Made by a program: the position numbers and the translations under genes. A model generated the notes under the pieces. That model was not told where the DNA came from and searched no databases. It worked only from the letters and a program-made list of their open reading frames with translations. This document shows, one piece after another, positions 1 to 6,841 of a stretch of DNA of 64,000 bases. Source of the DNA: CAVZVW01 sp963778845 (GTDB lineage Bacteria; Actinomycetota; Actinomycetes; Actinomycetales; Kineosporiaceae); assembly GCA_963778845.1 (NCBI GenBank), contig CAVZVW010000004.1, forward strand, positions 62,001 through 126,000. Direction: 5' to 3'. The first letter of the stretch is position 1, and every line of letters starts with the position of its first letter.

Positions 1-1098
1 TTCCTGCAGGACGGGCAGGTGTTCCAGGCGGCGCTTGACGCCGAGGTCGCCGGTGTCGTTGACCACGGTCTCGACGCGGAGGGCACGCCCGTCCTTCAAG
101 TACTGCTTGATCCGGGAGTGCTTGTAGTAGGCGTTCACGGTGACGTCGACCCCGCGGGTGATCACCCGGGTGGTGAACGTTCCCGGCGTCCGTGCCGTCA
201 CCTTTCGGCCGAACAGGATCTCCACGCTGTCCGGGCGGCCGATGTCGAGGTTGTCGCCGACCAGGGCCTCGAAGAACGCCCGCCCCGACCGCGGCACGTC
301 GAACACCAGGGTCCGGGAGACCTCGACCTGACGCATCGAGATGTCCCACCAGTAGCCCGCGGCCCGGTCCGCCTCGGTCAGCGGCAGCGGCAGCCGCGCC
401 CACCACCGCTCGCAGAACACCCGGATCGTCCCCGGGCCGAGCCGGTCACAGATCGCCTGCAACCCCGCCGGGTCCTCACACGAGGCGAACCCGTTGGACA
501 GCGCGGTGAAGCCGATCCCGGCCTGGGCGGCCTGCCGTTTGGCCCACTCGTGCCCGTTGACCCAGATCTTCATCGGGTACGGGAAGTAGCAGCACACCTT
601 CACGAACGCCGGCCCGAAGTCGGCGTCCCACAGGTAGAAGTAGTAGCAGGTCACCCGCCGGTCGGCCTTCGCGAACGAGAACCACGGCGCCCCGCCCTCA
701 CCGCCGCCGCGCCCCTCACGAGCCGTCCCGGTGAAGACCTTCGCGTACTCCTGCGCCACCCCGATCGCCGCCACCGCCGACACCCCGCCCGCGGCCGCCG
801 CCTCCAGATACGGGCCCATCACCTCGATCTTGCGGTCCCCACGGTCGAACCGGACCACCGCGATCTCGTTGTCCCGCGCGAACTTGGCCACCGCCCGCCG
901 GAACCGCCCCCCGATCTGGTCGAAGATCGCCGGAGACGGGATCGGGAACCCCAGATGCGCCGTCAGGAACGACACCACCTGCCCACCCACCTGCAGGTTG
1001 GGCACATACCCGTTGAGGTAGACCCGATCCAGGCACTCCACATCCAAGGTGACATGCCCGTCCAGGACGTCGTTGACCGTGACCGGCCTACTCACCAT
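1..1098 (-). CDS. Conserved hypothetical protein, partial
   Basis: The reading frame is open from an ATG at 1098 to the window edge, giving 366 codons with no stop, so the C-terminus lies outside. A GGAGGTG ribosome site sits 4 nt upstream of the ATG. The protein starts MVSRPVTVNDVLDGHV and contains the stretches ECLDRVYLNGYVPNLQ and YYFYLWDADFGPAFVKVCCY. It has no signal peptide or membrane segment. I recall similar proteins as multicopy hypotheticals in actinobacteria and other phyla, often beside mobile DNA, but I know no proven function. The long plus-strand open frame across this region is its shadow. The gene structure is well supported; the function is unknown. Confidence 0.8.
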   Translation of the reverse strand, partial: MVSRPVTVNDVLDGHVTLDVECLDRVYLNGYVPNLQVGGQVVSFLTAHLGFPIPSPAIFDQIGGRFRRAVAKFARDNEIAVVRFDRGDRKIEVMGPYLEAAAAGGVSAVAAIGVAQEYAKVFTGTAREGRGGGEGGAPWFSFAKADRRVTCYYFYLWDADFGPAFVKVCCYFPYPMKIWVNGHEWAKRQAAQAGIGFTALSNGFASCEDPAGLQAICDRLGPGTIRVFCERWWARLPLPLTEADRAAGYWWDISMRQVEVSRTLVFDVPRSGRAFFEALVGDNLDIGRPDSVEILFGRKVTARTPGTFTTRVITRGVDVTVNAYYKHSRIKQYLKDGRALRVETVVNDTGDLGVKRRLEHLPVLQE

Positions 1099-1582
1099 GG
1101 CGCACCTCCACGACCACCCGGCCGTCGTGCACCACCCTCCACCCCACCCCCGGAAACGTCACCCCCGCAGCCAGCCACCCACCTCGGCGGTCAGAGGCGC
1201 AGCCTCATTAGAGAAACCTGTCACTGGCCAATAAGGTCGGTACTTGACCTGCGGTCTCGTTGGGCGGCGTTTCCTTGGGTGTCGTCGACCGAGGAGGCCG
1301 GGTTTGCGCCTGAGATGATGTCACCGTCGAATAGCGGCCGGACGCGATGGGAACGGGTTGTCCGGGCCAAGCGGGTCGAGGCCCGGGCTACGGAGATCTG
1401 GCATCGGCGATGGGTGCCAAGCCAATCCGGTCCTGCTCAGCATCCCCGAGAGCCGTTGGTGTTGCGGTACGAGCGTCGTGCCCGCCTCGCCCGTCCTGGC
1501 AGCCAGCCGTTGGCATGTGGCGTTGCCCACGGTGATGATTACGAGTAGACAAGTGGAACCCTCGTCCAGTAATGGAGTGTAC
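1099..1582. other. Intergenic region without a supported gene
   Basis: This stretch of 484 bp separates the divergent hypothetical gene on the minus strand from the low-GC operon on the plus strand. It must contain promoters for both. A plus frame running to 1548 encodes an Arg-rich peptide with no recognisable family and no good ribosome site, so I do not call it a gene. No strong terminator hairpin or tRNA was seen. Confidence 0.5.
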
Positions 1583-3124
1583 ATGTCTATCGCTAGCGAC
1601 GGGAATGTGTCGTTCCGCCAGCTCACGATAAGTGATCTCAACGACCTAGCCGTACTTGCGCAATCGCTCGACAATCAGTGGGTGCCGCCGACCGTCCTGT
1701 CCGAAATGATCGGTGCCAGTCAGTCCTTTGATGACGTCGTCAATGCAAGGCACGCAGCCATGCGTGTTGAGTATCTCAGATCGCTCATAAACGCGTCTCA
1801 GACTGTCGTCAACAGAGCGTACATACTCAACAACCCGGTGCTCTACAACGACTTCCGGCAACCAGGGCCAAATCGGGATGCTTTCAAGGCACTACTGCAG
1901 CAACAAGTCATCATTCCCTTCTTCTTCGACGAAACCTCGCCAGTACAAGAGACACGCTTTAATGTGAACCCTGTCAGTCGCGCCGCCTGGGATACAGTCG
2001 CGCAGGAAACCTTGATGTCGTGCGTTCGCTTGTCGTGGGACGAGGACCGTAACCGGGATTACATCAGGAGTCAGCTCATAACCAGGTTCGGGGCCTTCGT
2101 GCAACAGATGAATCTCTTGGAGCCGGAGCCATTGCTCAGGGATCTGTCTCTTAGTTTGACCGGTCACGACCACGCGGCATTTAAGCAGCGACTGAGCCAG
2201 ATTGTGCGCTGGAGCGCCGACGAAGTTGACGCCGGCAGGTATGTGACGCGAGACGCCCTCTATCGACATTTCATCGTCGTTGACGGCACAGACCCCGCCG
2301 AGGGACGTTTCGACAGGAGGAAGCCTTTCGTAACCGAAGTCAAACAACTCGTCGACCTCGATTACAACGTGAACCTTGCTGATGCCCTCGACATCTATCC
2401 ACTCACTCCCCGGGATTCTCTCCGGCGAGCCGCGTTGCAAGAGTGGCAAACGCTGTCGCGTCAGTCTGAGACAACTTCAGCGGACGAGATTCTTACTCTC
2501 CTTCGCCGTGCGGCCTTCGCACATGTACAAGAGGGTCTTTACCTTGACTCGCTCGCAGAATTGCAGCTGGCCGACGTTCCGGTTGTCCGTGCCACAGACG
2601 AGTGGCGCGCCTACGCCTCCAGCCTTGGGAACCTCCTCCGGGCGCCTCTGTCATTCAACGATCCAGGGGCGGGCGCGGGAGCCGTCCTTGAAGCGTACGT
2701 TCAACTCGCCCGCGTGATAACGGAAGTGGGAACGCAACACGCCGTGGCGCGAAGGGTGGGCCGTCTGTCTCGATGGCAGCCGGTCGTGGAAGTTGTTTTT
2801 GAGATTGCGGGTGCCGTCCTCACGGTGATCTTTGCCGGTCAGACGGGTTATCGTGTCACAGGTTCCGTCGCGGCGAAGATCGGCTCCAAGGCAACGCCTG
2901 CCGTTATGAGGCTCGTTATTCGTGGACTTACGGAGCACGGATCGAAATCGAAACTGGGGATCAGCGTCGATCTCATGCGTCGCGATGTGCGTAATGCCCA
3001 GAAAGAGTGGGATGAGGTAGTGAGGGGCGTGGCGGGCCTGCCCAACTTCACCGAGGTGGCCACGATATCTACCAAGGAGCGACCTTCTAACTACGAGTAC
3101 CAGGGAAGTGATCTTGTCTACTGA
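1583..3124 (+). CDS. Hypothetical 513-aa protein, first gene of a NUDIX operon
   Basis: I chose the ATG at 1583 because GGAG lies 5 nt upstream; the same frame is open back to 1358 but has no ribosome site there. The protein is 513 aa and I recognise no family. It is rich in predicted helix. One hydrophobic stretch near residues 405-425 (VVFEIAGAVLTVIFAGQTGY) could be a membrane or buried helix, followed by a basic C-terminal third. Base composition is visibly lower in GC and richer in AT-ending codons than the flanking genes, which suggests horizontal acquisition. The end overlaps the NUDIX gene by 17 bp, so the two are probably translationally coupled and may act together. A defence or signalling role is possible from context but nothing in the sequence proves it. 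Confidence 0.75.
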   Translation: MSIASDGNVSFRQLTISDLNDLAVLAQSLDNQWVPPTVLSEMIGASQSFDDVVNARHAAMRVEYLRSLINASQTVVNRAYILNNPVLYNDFRQPGPNRDAFKALLQQQVIIPFFFDETSPVQETRFNVNPVSRAAWDTVAQETLMSCVRLSWDEDRNRDYIRSQLITRFGAFVQQMNLLEPEPLLRDLSLSLTGHDHAAFKQRLSQIVRWSADEVDAGRYVTRDALYRHFIVVDGTDPAEGRFDRRKPFVTEVKQLVDLDYNVNLADALDIYPLTPRDSLRRAALQEWQTLSRQSETTSADEILTLLRRAAFAHVQEGLYLDSLAELQLADVPVVRATDEWRAYASSLGNLLRAPLSFNDPGAGAGAVLEAYVQLARVITEVGTQHAVARRVGRLSRWQPVVEVVFEIAGAVLTVIFAGQTGYRVTGSVAAKIGSKATPAVMRLVIRGLTEHGSKSKLGISVDLMRRDVRNAQKEWDEVVRGVAGLPNFTEVATISTKERPSNYEYQGSDLVY

Positions 3125-3836
3125 ACACTCGACGAGTGACGGGGCACGTCGCGATACATACCAGATGCTGCGCGAGAGCCGGCCGGATCTATTTACAAAT
3201 CCGCCGGATGAAGCCGGGATAACGTTGCTTCTCGATACGGCCGACATGGATCAAGTGGAAGAAGAGTCGCAGAGACGCCTACTTGACGCCGGACTTCCCG
3301 CCGAGTGGGGGCTCGTAGGGCTCGTCTTCGAAGATGAGTATCTTCTGATCTTGAGGGACGCGGTCCTGTTTCCCGATGGAAGGCGGGGCACGTACGTCCG
3401 AGTCTTGTCGCAGGGCGAGGCGGCTGGCGTCGCCGTGCTACCGATCCATGGTGACAGAGTCGTGTTGCTTCGGCACCATCGGCACGCGACGAGGCAGTGG
3501 CATCTAGAAATCCCGAGAGGCTTCGGGAGCGTCGAAGCCTCTCCAGTTTTGGACGCGAGACGTGAGCTGTACGAAGAACTTCACGCCACGGTTAATGATC
3601 TGATCCCTCTTGGCACAATTCACGTGGATACGGGGCTCTTTAATCATTCGGCGCAATTGTATGCCGCGATGGTCTCGGAAGTTGGCCCCGTTAGTGCGGG
3701 CGAGGGAATTGCGGAAGCGTTGGAGATGTCGTGGCAAGAGGTGGGTGGCCTCATTCGTGGCGGTCAGATCACGGACGCGTTCACGCTTGCGGCACTCGTC
3801 AAGGCTCAATTGATAGGTCTCGTCCCGTCTTATTGA
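3108..3836 (+). CDS. NUDIX hydrolase-like protein
   Basis: A 242-aa protein starting at a GTG inside the end of the preceding gene. The C-terminal two thirds resemble ADP-ribose pyrophosphatase-type NUDIX proteins: LEIPRGFG is followed by a NUDIX helix containing RRELYEEL. The canonical box is G-x5-E-x7-REUxEExGU. Here the first glutamate of the box appears displaced by one residue (GFGSVEAS) and the usual glycine after EE is replaced (EELHA), so activity on a nucleoside-diphosphate substrate is uncertain. The N-terminal 90 residues are not part of the NUDIX fold and look specific to this gene. The 17-bp overlap with the 513-aa gene suggests a joint function. The codon use is lower in GC, like its partner. 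A TTG at 3114 is an alternative start. Confidence 0.8.
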   Translation: MILSTEHSTSDGARRDTYQMLRESRPDLFTNPPDEAGITLLLDTADMDQVEEESQRRLLDAGLPAEWGLVGLVFEDEYLLILRDAVLFPDGRRGTYVRVLSQGEAAGVAVLPIHGDRVVLLRHHRHATRQWHLEIPRGFGSVEASPVLDARRELYEELHATVNDLIPLGTIHVDTGLFNHSAQLYAAMVSEVGPVSAGEGIAEALEMSWQEVGGLIRGGQITDAFTLAALVKAQLIGLVPSY

Positions 3837-3934
3837 TCGTGCCGGAAGGCCTCTTTCAGCTCCCACGCCCGGTGCAGCGGCTTGTTCGCCGCAGCGATCC
3901 ACGCGAGCTTGAGCTGTTGGGGCCTCGACGCCAT
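3830..3934 (-). pseudogene. ISL3-family transposase C-terminal scrap
   Basis: The minus strand encodes a 34-residue segment containing QLKLAWIAAANKPLHRAWEL followed by KEAFRHD. This resembles the KLAWI..N..L.RAYLLKE region I recall from ISL3-type transposases. There is no upstream transposase body and the frame runs into unrelated sequence, so this is a relic at best. The assignment rests on motif memory alone. Confidence 0.4.
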
Positions 3935-4041
3935 CGTCGACGCAGGCCAAATCCGAGCCACGCGAACCGGGTACTGCTCGGCTCGGCTCGGCTCGCAGGT
4001 GGGTATCGGGGACGGACGGGGCACCCGCGAGGCAGGCCAGG

Positions 4042-4728
4042 TCACTTCCAGTAGTCGGTCAGGTCTCGGGCCCTGATGAAGTCCTCTTCGTTGAGGCGGG
4101 TATTCCAGACCTTCGCCTCGTCGGCGCGCAACTGCTGATTGCGGTGGTTCGGCGACCACCAAGACGCTGTCTCGATCTTGGCTAGGTGCAGTGCGCACGC
4201 CTCGTCCAGCACCGGCGCCAGGTCGGTGTCCGTGGACGCCAGGATCACCAGGTTGGTATCGGCCGTCCGCGCCTCACGCAGGACCGCCATCGCCACCAGG
4301 ACATCGATCCCCTTCTCCTGCTTACGGCTGTAGATCTTCTTGCCGTTGACATCCACGAGCGGACGGTTGTCCGGCCCGTACACGTGGTAGTACTTCAAAG
4401 GCCGGTACGTCACCTCCACCCGAGCGTCGCGCTCCCACTGTGCCTTGGCTGCCTGGGTGTAGGCGTACAGATCGGGGTCGTGTTCGTCGGACGGCTGCCC
4501 GCGGTAGACCAGCACCCGCCCAAGGACGGCCTGCGGATACCCGGGCCGCTGCTTCGAGTTGCGCACCCTGAGTAGCTGCTGGGCGAACAGCAGCGGGTCG
4601 ATCAGCGTCTCGTGCTTCTCCACGTGTCTTGGCTCGCCGAAGGCCTCGTGCCCCGTCAGGTGCACGTTCTGATAGTCCATGATCACGGACGCACGCAGCG
4701 GCGCCACGCCGGGGACAGGCGCAGACAT
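4042..4728 (-). CDS. NYN (PIN-like) domain protein
   Basis: The start at 4728 has GAGGAG 6 nt upstream and gives 228 aa; the frame is open to 4893, but that extension reads straight through the terminator hairpin and is unlikely to be made. The protein has NYN/LabA-type features: an early acidic residue in IMDYQNVHLTGHEAFG, then KGIDVLVAMAVL and ASTDTDLAPVLDEA, where the spaced aspartates would bind metal in this PIN-like nuclease fold. NYN proteins are generally RNases or are predicted to act on RNA. The gene stands alone between an ISL3-like scrap and a tRNA fragment, consistent with accessory DNA. The substrate is unknown. Confidence 0.8.
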   Translation of the reverse strand: MSAPVPGVAPLRASVIMDYQNVHLTGHEAFGEPRHVEKHETLIDPLLFAQQLLRVRNSKQRPGYPQAVLGRVLVYRGQPSDEHDPDLYAYTQAAKAQWERDARVEVTYRPLKYYHVYGPDNRPLVDVNGKKIYSRKQEKGIDVLVAMAVLREARTADTNLVILASTDTDLAPVLDEACALHLAKIETASWWSPNHRNQQLRADEAKVWNTRLNEEDFIRARDLTDYWK

Positions 4729-4748
4729 GCTCGACTCCTCTTGCGGAG

Positions 4749-4783
4749 AAAAAAAGCCCCGCCAGTCCCGGAGGACGGCGGGG
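4749..4783 (-). terminator. Intrinsic terminator in the leader of the NYN gene
   Basis: Read on the minus strand, arms CCCCGCC (4783-4777) and GGCGGGG (4763-4757) pair, and inside them GTCC/GGAC pairs around a TCCG loop, with one bulged base. Seven T residues follow at 4755-4749. This is a textbook Rho-independent terminator shape. It ends about 9 nt before the GAGGAG ribosome site of the NYN gene, and no minus-strand gene ends just upstream, so it looks like an attenuator rather than the end of another unit. A small CTCC-GCAAGA-GGAG hairpin between the T run and the start could also cover the ribosome site. Confidence 0.7.
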
Positions 4784-4991
4784 AGCAATGCCTCGACGAT
4801 AGCCCGTTGGTGGCGCGCAGACAACCGCCGTTCGGGCGAGATGTCCAGATCACCGATGGTTCGTACGCTCCGGTTCCGCGTGATCGGCTCCAAGGAGTAT
4901 CACGACGAGGGTCGTCGCGCACCACATGGCGAGATCCACGGGACGGATGCCCGTTGGGTCGACCAGGTACCATCACGGAGCCGTGCAGTTC

Positions 4992-5030
4992 GGTCCGTAT
5001 CAGGTCCGTAGGGACCGGGTACAATGGTCA
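4992..5030. promoter_or_regulatory. GGTCC/GGACC repeat cluster with a TACAAT box
   Basis: GGTCCGTA occurs twice (4992 and 5003) and is followed by GGGACCGGGTACAATGG. GGTCC and GGACC form an inverted pair, and GTACAAT resembles a -10 element reading rightwards. A similar cluster lies at 9803-9836 upstream of the other integrase remnant. A repressor or integration-protein site is an inference. Confidence 0.35.
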
Positions 5031-5114
5031 ACCGGGGTCAGTACAGGTCAAGATCGATCAGCATTAGTGCAGTTCAGAGGGCATAGGGGACCGTCACGGA
5101 CCGTCCTCCCCGGG

Positions 5115-5160
5115 GCTTCCCAAGCTGACAGTGCGGGTTCGATTCCCGTCACCCGCTCCA
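5115..5160 (+). other. 3' fragment of tRNA-Gly(CCC), probable att site
   Basis: The 46 nt start in the anticodon arm (GCTTCCCAAGC, anticodon CCC in a seven-base TTCCCAA loop) and run through the T arm (GGGTTCGATTCCC) and acceptor strand to the genomically encoded CCA at 5160. The 5' half of the tRNA is absent: upstream sequence cannot form the D arm or pair with the acceptor strand. A tRNA 3' end next to an integrase gene is the typical product of site-specific integration, so this is most likely one boundary of an integrative element. Confidence 0.8.
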
Positions 5161-5189
5161 CCCAAGACCACTGGCCCGCCGACCCAAGG

Positions 5190-5760
5190 ACACACGCGAT
5201 GAGTGGGTTCCGATCACCCGCTCCTCGGAAGGACGCTGGCGGCTGCGGTACAACGGCCCGAACGGGCTGCGCCGACCGGCGGGAACTACCCGACCACGGC
5301 GGCCTGCGAGGAAGCCCGCGCCCGGCTGCACACGGCGCTGGTCACAGGCACCTGGCGCCCGCCGGCCACCGCCGGTTCGTCCACTGTCTCGGCCTATGCG
5401 GCAGTGTGCCTGGAACGGCCAAGCGCGCGGAGTCGCTGAGCCCGCGCACGATCACGGTGTACCGGCGGCAACTGGACCGGCTCTACCTTCCGGACCCGGG
5501 GGACATCGAGCTCGGCCGCATCCCGATCGGCAAGCTACTGCGAGAATCCGTGGCCGCTTGGGAGGCCGAAGCCCGGGCCGTAGCCCGGGCCGCCGCCCGC
5601 GCCTGGGCCCTCGCCCTGGGCCTGCCGGTCCCGGCCACCGGGCGGGTGTCGCCTCGTGGGGCTCGACCGCCGGCCGATCACCGTTCGGGCCACCCAAGAC
5701 CGCGGCCGGCTGTTGCCAGCACGCACTCCAGCAACGGATGGGCGTACACGCTCCTGACTA
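5190..5760 (+). pseudogene. int: Tyrosine-recombinase integrase, frameshifted and truncated
   Basis: Thirty bases after the tRNA fragment an integrase-like N-terminus can be read across at least two frame changes. Frame 1 (GAT at 5198) gives DEWVPITRSSEGRWRLRYNG, an arm-binding domain of the kind found in actinomycete integrases. The reading then moves to the frame of 5203 for the stretch from YPTTAACEEARARL to STVSAYAAV, and then to the frame containing TITVYRRQLDRLYLPDPGD and IPIGKLLRESVAAWEAE, a core-binding domain. No catalytic domain (R..HxxR..Y) follows, so the gene is dead. It was probably the integrase that used the adjacent tRNA-Gly site. Confidence 0.75.
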
Positions 5761-6207
5761 GCGCAGGGACCGGCGCGCCCCCTCGATCGCGGCGAGGAGC
5801 GCGTCCCGCGCGGCAACATTGTCCGGGCTCCAGATAGGCGAGAAGCGCGTCGCGGCGATGCCGTACTCGATCGTCCGGCGCCTGGACCCGTCGACCCAGC
5901 TGATCCGGATCGCGCTGCGTCGACTCGGCTCGACGGACTCGATGTCCCGCAACGGGATCATGATCCGCTTCGTCAAGGGCTTGACCGCCGCGTTGAGGAA
6001 CGTCTGTGGGTGTGCCGACCAGTGATGCAGCTTCTTACTCAAGCCAGCAACGCGACTCGAGAGCGTGAGCGAGTCGCGGCTGATGAGTGGAACGAAGAGC
6101 AGCTTGTCCCGCTGAAGTACCAGCGTCCCACCCATTAGCGCAACGCCCTTGGTGAGCAGGCTAGCGACGTCCTTGCGGATGAAGTGCGGAAGATCTTCGC
6201 CGCCCAT
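5758..6207 (-). CDS. GRAM/PH-like domain protein
   Basis: A 149-aa protein. I chose the second ATG at 6207 because AAGGAG lies 6 nt before it, while it abuts the ATG at 6213. The sequence begins MGGEDLPHFIRKDVAS and has alternating strands typical of PH/GRAM-like beta barrels: TLVLQRDKLLFVP, RIMIPLRDIESVEPSR, AIRISWVDGSRRRTIEYG, then a C-terminal amphipathic helix (AARDALLAAIEGARRSL). Proteins of this shape usually sit at membranes or act as adaptors, but the ligand is unknown. The stop lies at the end of the integrase relic. It is divergent from the hypothetical gene at 6350. Confidence 0.7.
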   Translation of the reverse strand: MGGEDLPHFIRKDVASLLTKGVALMGGTLVLQRDKLLFVPLISRDSLTLSSRVAGLSKKLHHWSAHPQTFLNAAVKPLTKRIMIPLRDIESVEPSRRSAIRISWVDGSRRRTIEYGIAATRFSPIWSPDNVAARDALLAAIEGARRSLR

Positions 6208-6349
6208 TGGCATCTCCTTACGGTCAAACAGATGCAGGGACTCACGCCAGCCCTGCACTTCGGCGGACCCTCGATGAGCTCGCCTGTCGACCGCTCCTGA
6301 ACTGCACGGGCTGCCAGCGATGGCTGGTCTGCAGCGCCAGGGTGCCAGG

Positions 6350-6748
6350 ATGCCAGACATGTGGAGGCGCCGGTCCAAACGCAAGGTAGTCGGGGCACGT
6401 CTCACGGTCGTGGCCAACGAGGCCGCCCTAGTCAGTCTTGCCGAGACCGTCGCCGCAGCACTCAGAGCGGGACGGCTAGGCGGCAGTTCGGGGCTTGACT
6501 CTGTGGAGCTTGTCCGTGTCATCGAAGGGCCCGAAATGGGACAGGCGTCCTCCCCTGGCCTGACCATGACCTGGCACCAGGGTGAAGGCCGCTTCGGCCT
6601 GATCGCGACGATGAGCCGCTTGGTCCAACAGGCCGATGCGGCTGAGTCCGTCCTCACGTACCTCGACTTGGCCATCGACGAACCGCACGCCCCCGCGCAA
6701 GACGGAACGCGCACATGGTTCTTGGACTTGCCCTCTGGACCGTACTGA
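6350..6748 (+). CDS. Small hypothetical protein
   Basis: The frame is open from 6320 and codes for 132 aa from the ATG at 6350; another ATG at 6359 is possible. No strong ribosome site marks either. The protein starts with a basic patch (MWRRRSKRK), then reads like a compact alpha/beta domain with VVANEAALVSLAETVAAAL and ends TWFLDLPSGPY. I recognise no family. Codon use is normal for the region, which supports real coding. It is divergent from the GRAM-like gene and ends about 90 bp before the first IS256 copy. Confidence 0.5.
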   Translation: MPDMWRRRSKRKVVGARLTVVANEAALVSLAETVAAALRAGRLGGSSGLDSVELVRVIEGPEMGQASSPGLTMTWHQGEGRFGLIATMSRLVQQADAAESVLTYLDLAIDEPHAPAQDGTRTWFLDLPSGPY

Positions 6749-6841
6749 AGCCTTCCAGTTCGTCACCCGGGGATGCACAGCGCACCCATCGACCTGGGTC
6801 GCCGTGGCTGTTGCCCTGTGCGAGACGGCGGACCGGCCGGA

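Noticed and set aside
19..1548. Long plus-strand open frame of 509 codons
   Set aside because: It is the complement of the well-supported minus-strand gene at 1-1098, has runs of Arg/Pro/His typical of shadow frames, and lacks a ribosome site.
5041..5160. A complete tRNA gene
   Set aside because: The D arm and the 5' acceptor strand are missing; only the anticodon arm onward is present.
4926..5837. Plus-strand open frame of 303 codons across the tRNA fragment
   Set aside because: It reads through the tRNA 3' fragment and only its middle part matches an integrase, in one of three frames needed; it is not a single gene.
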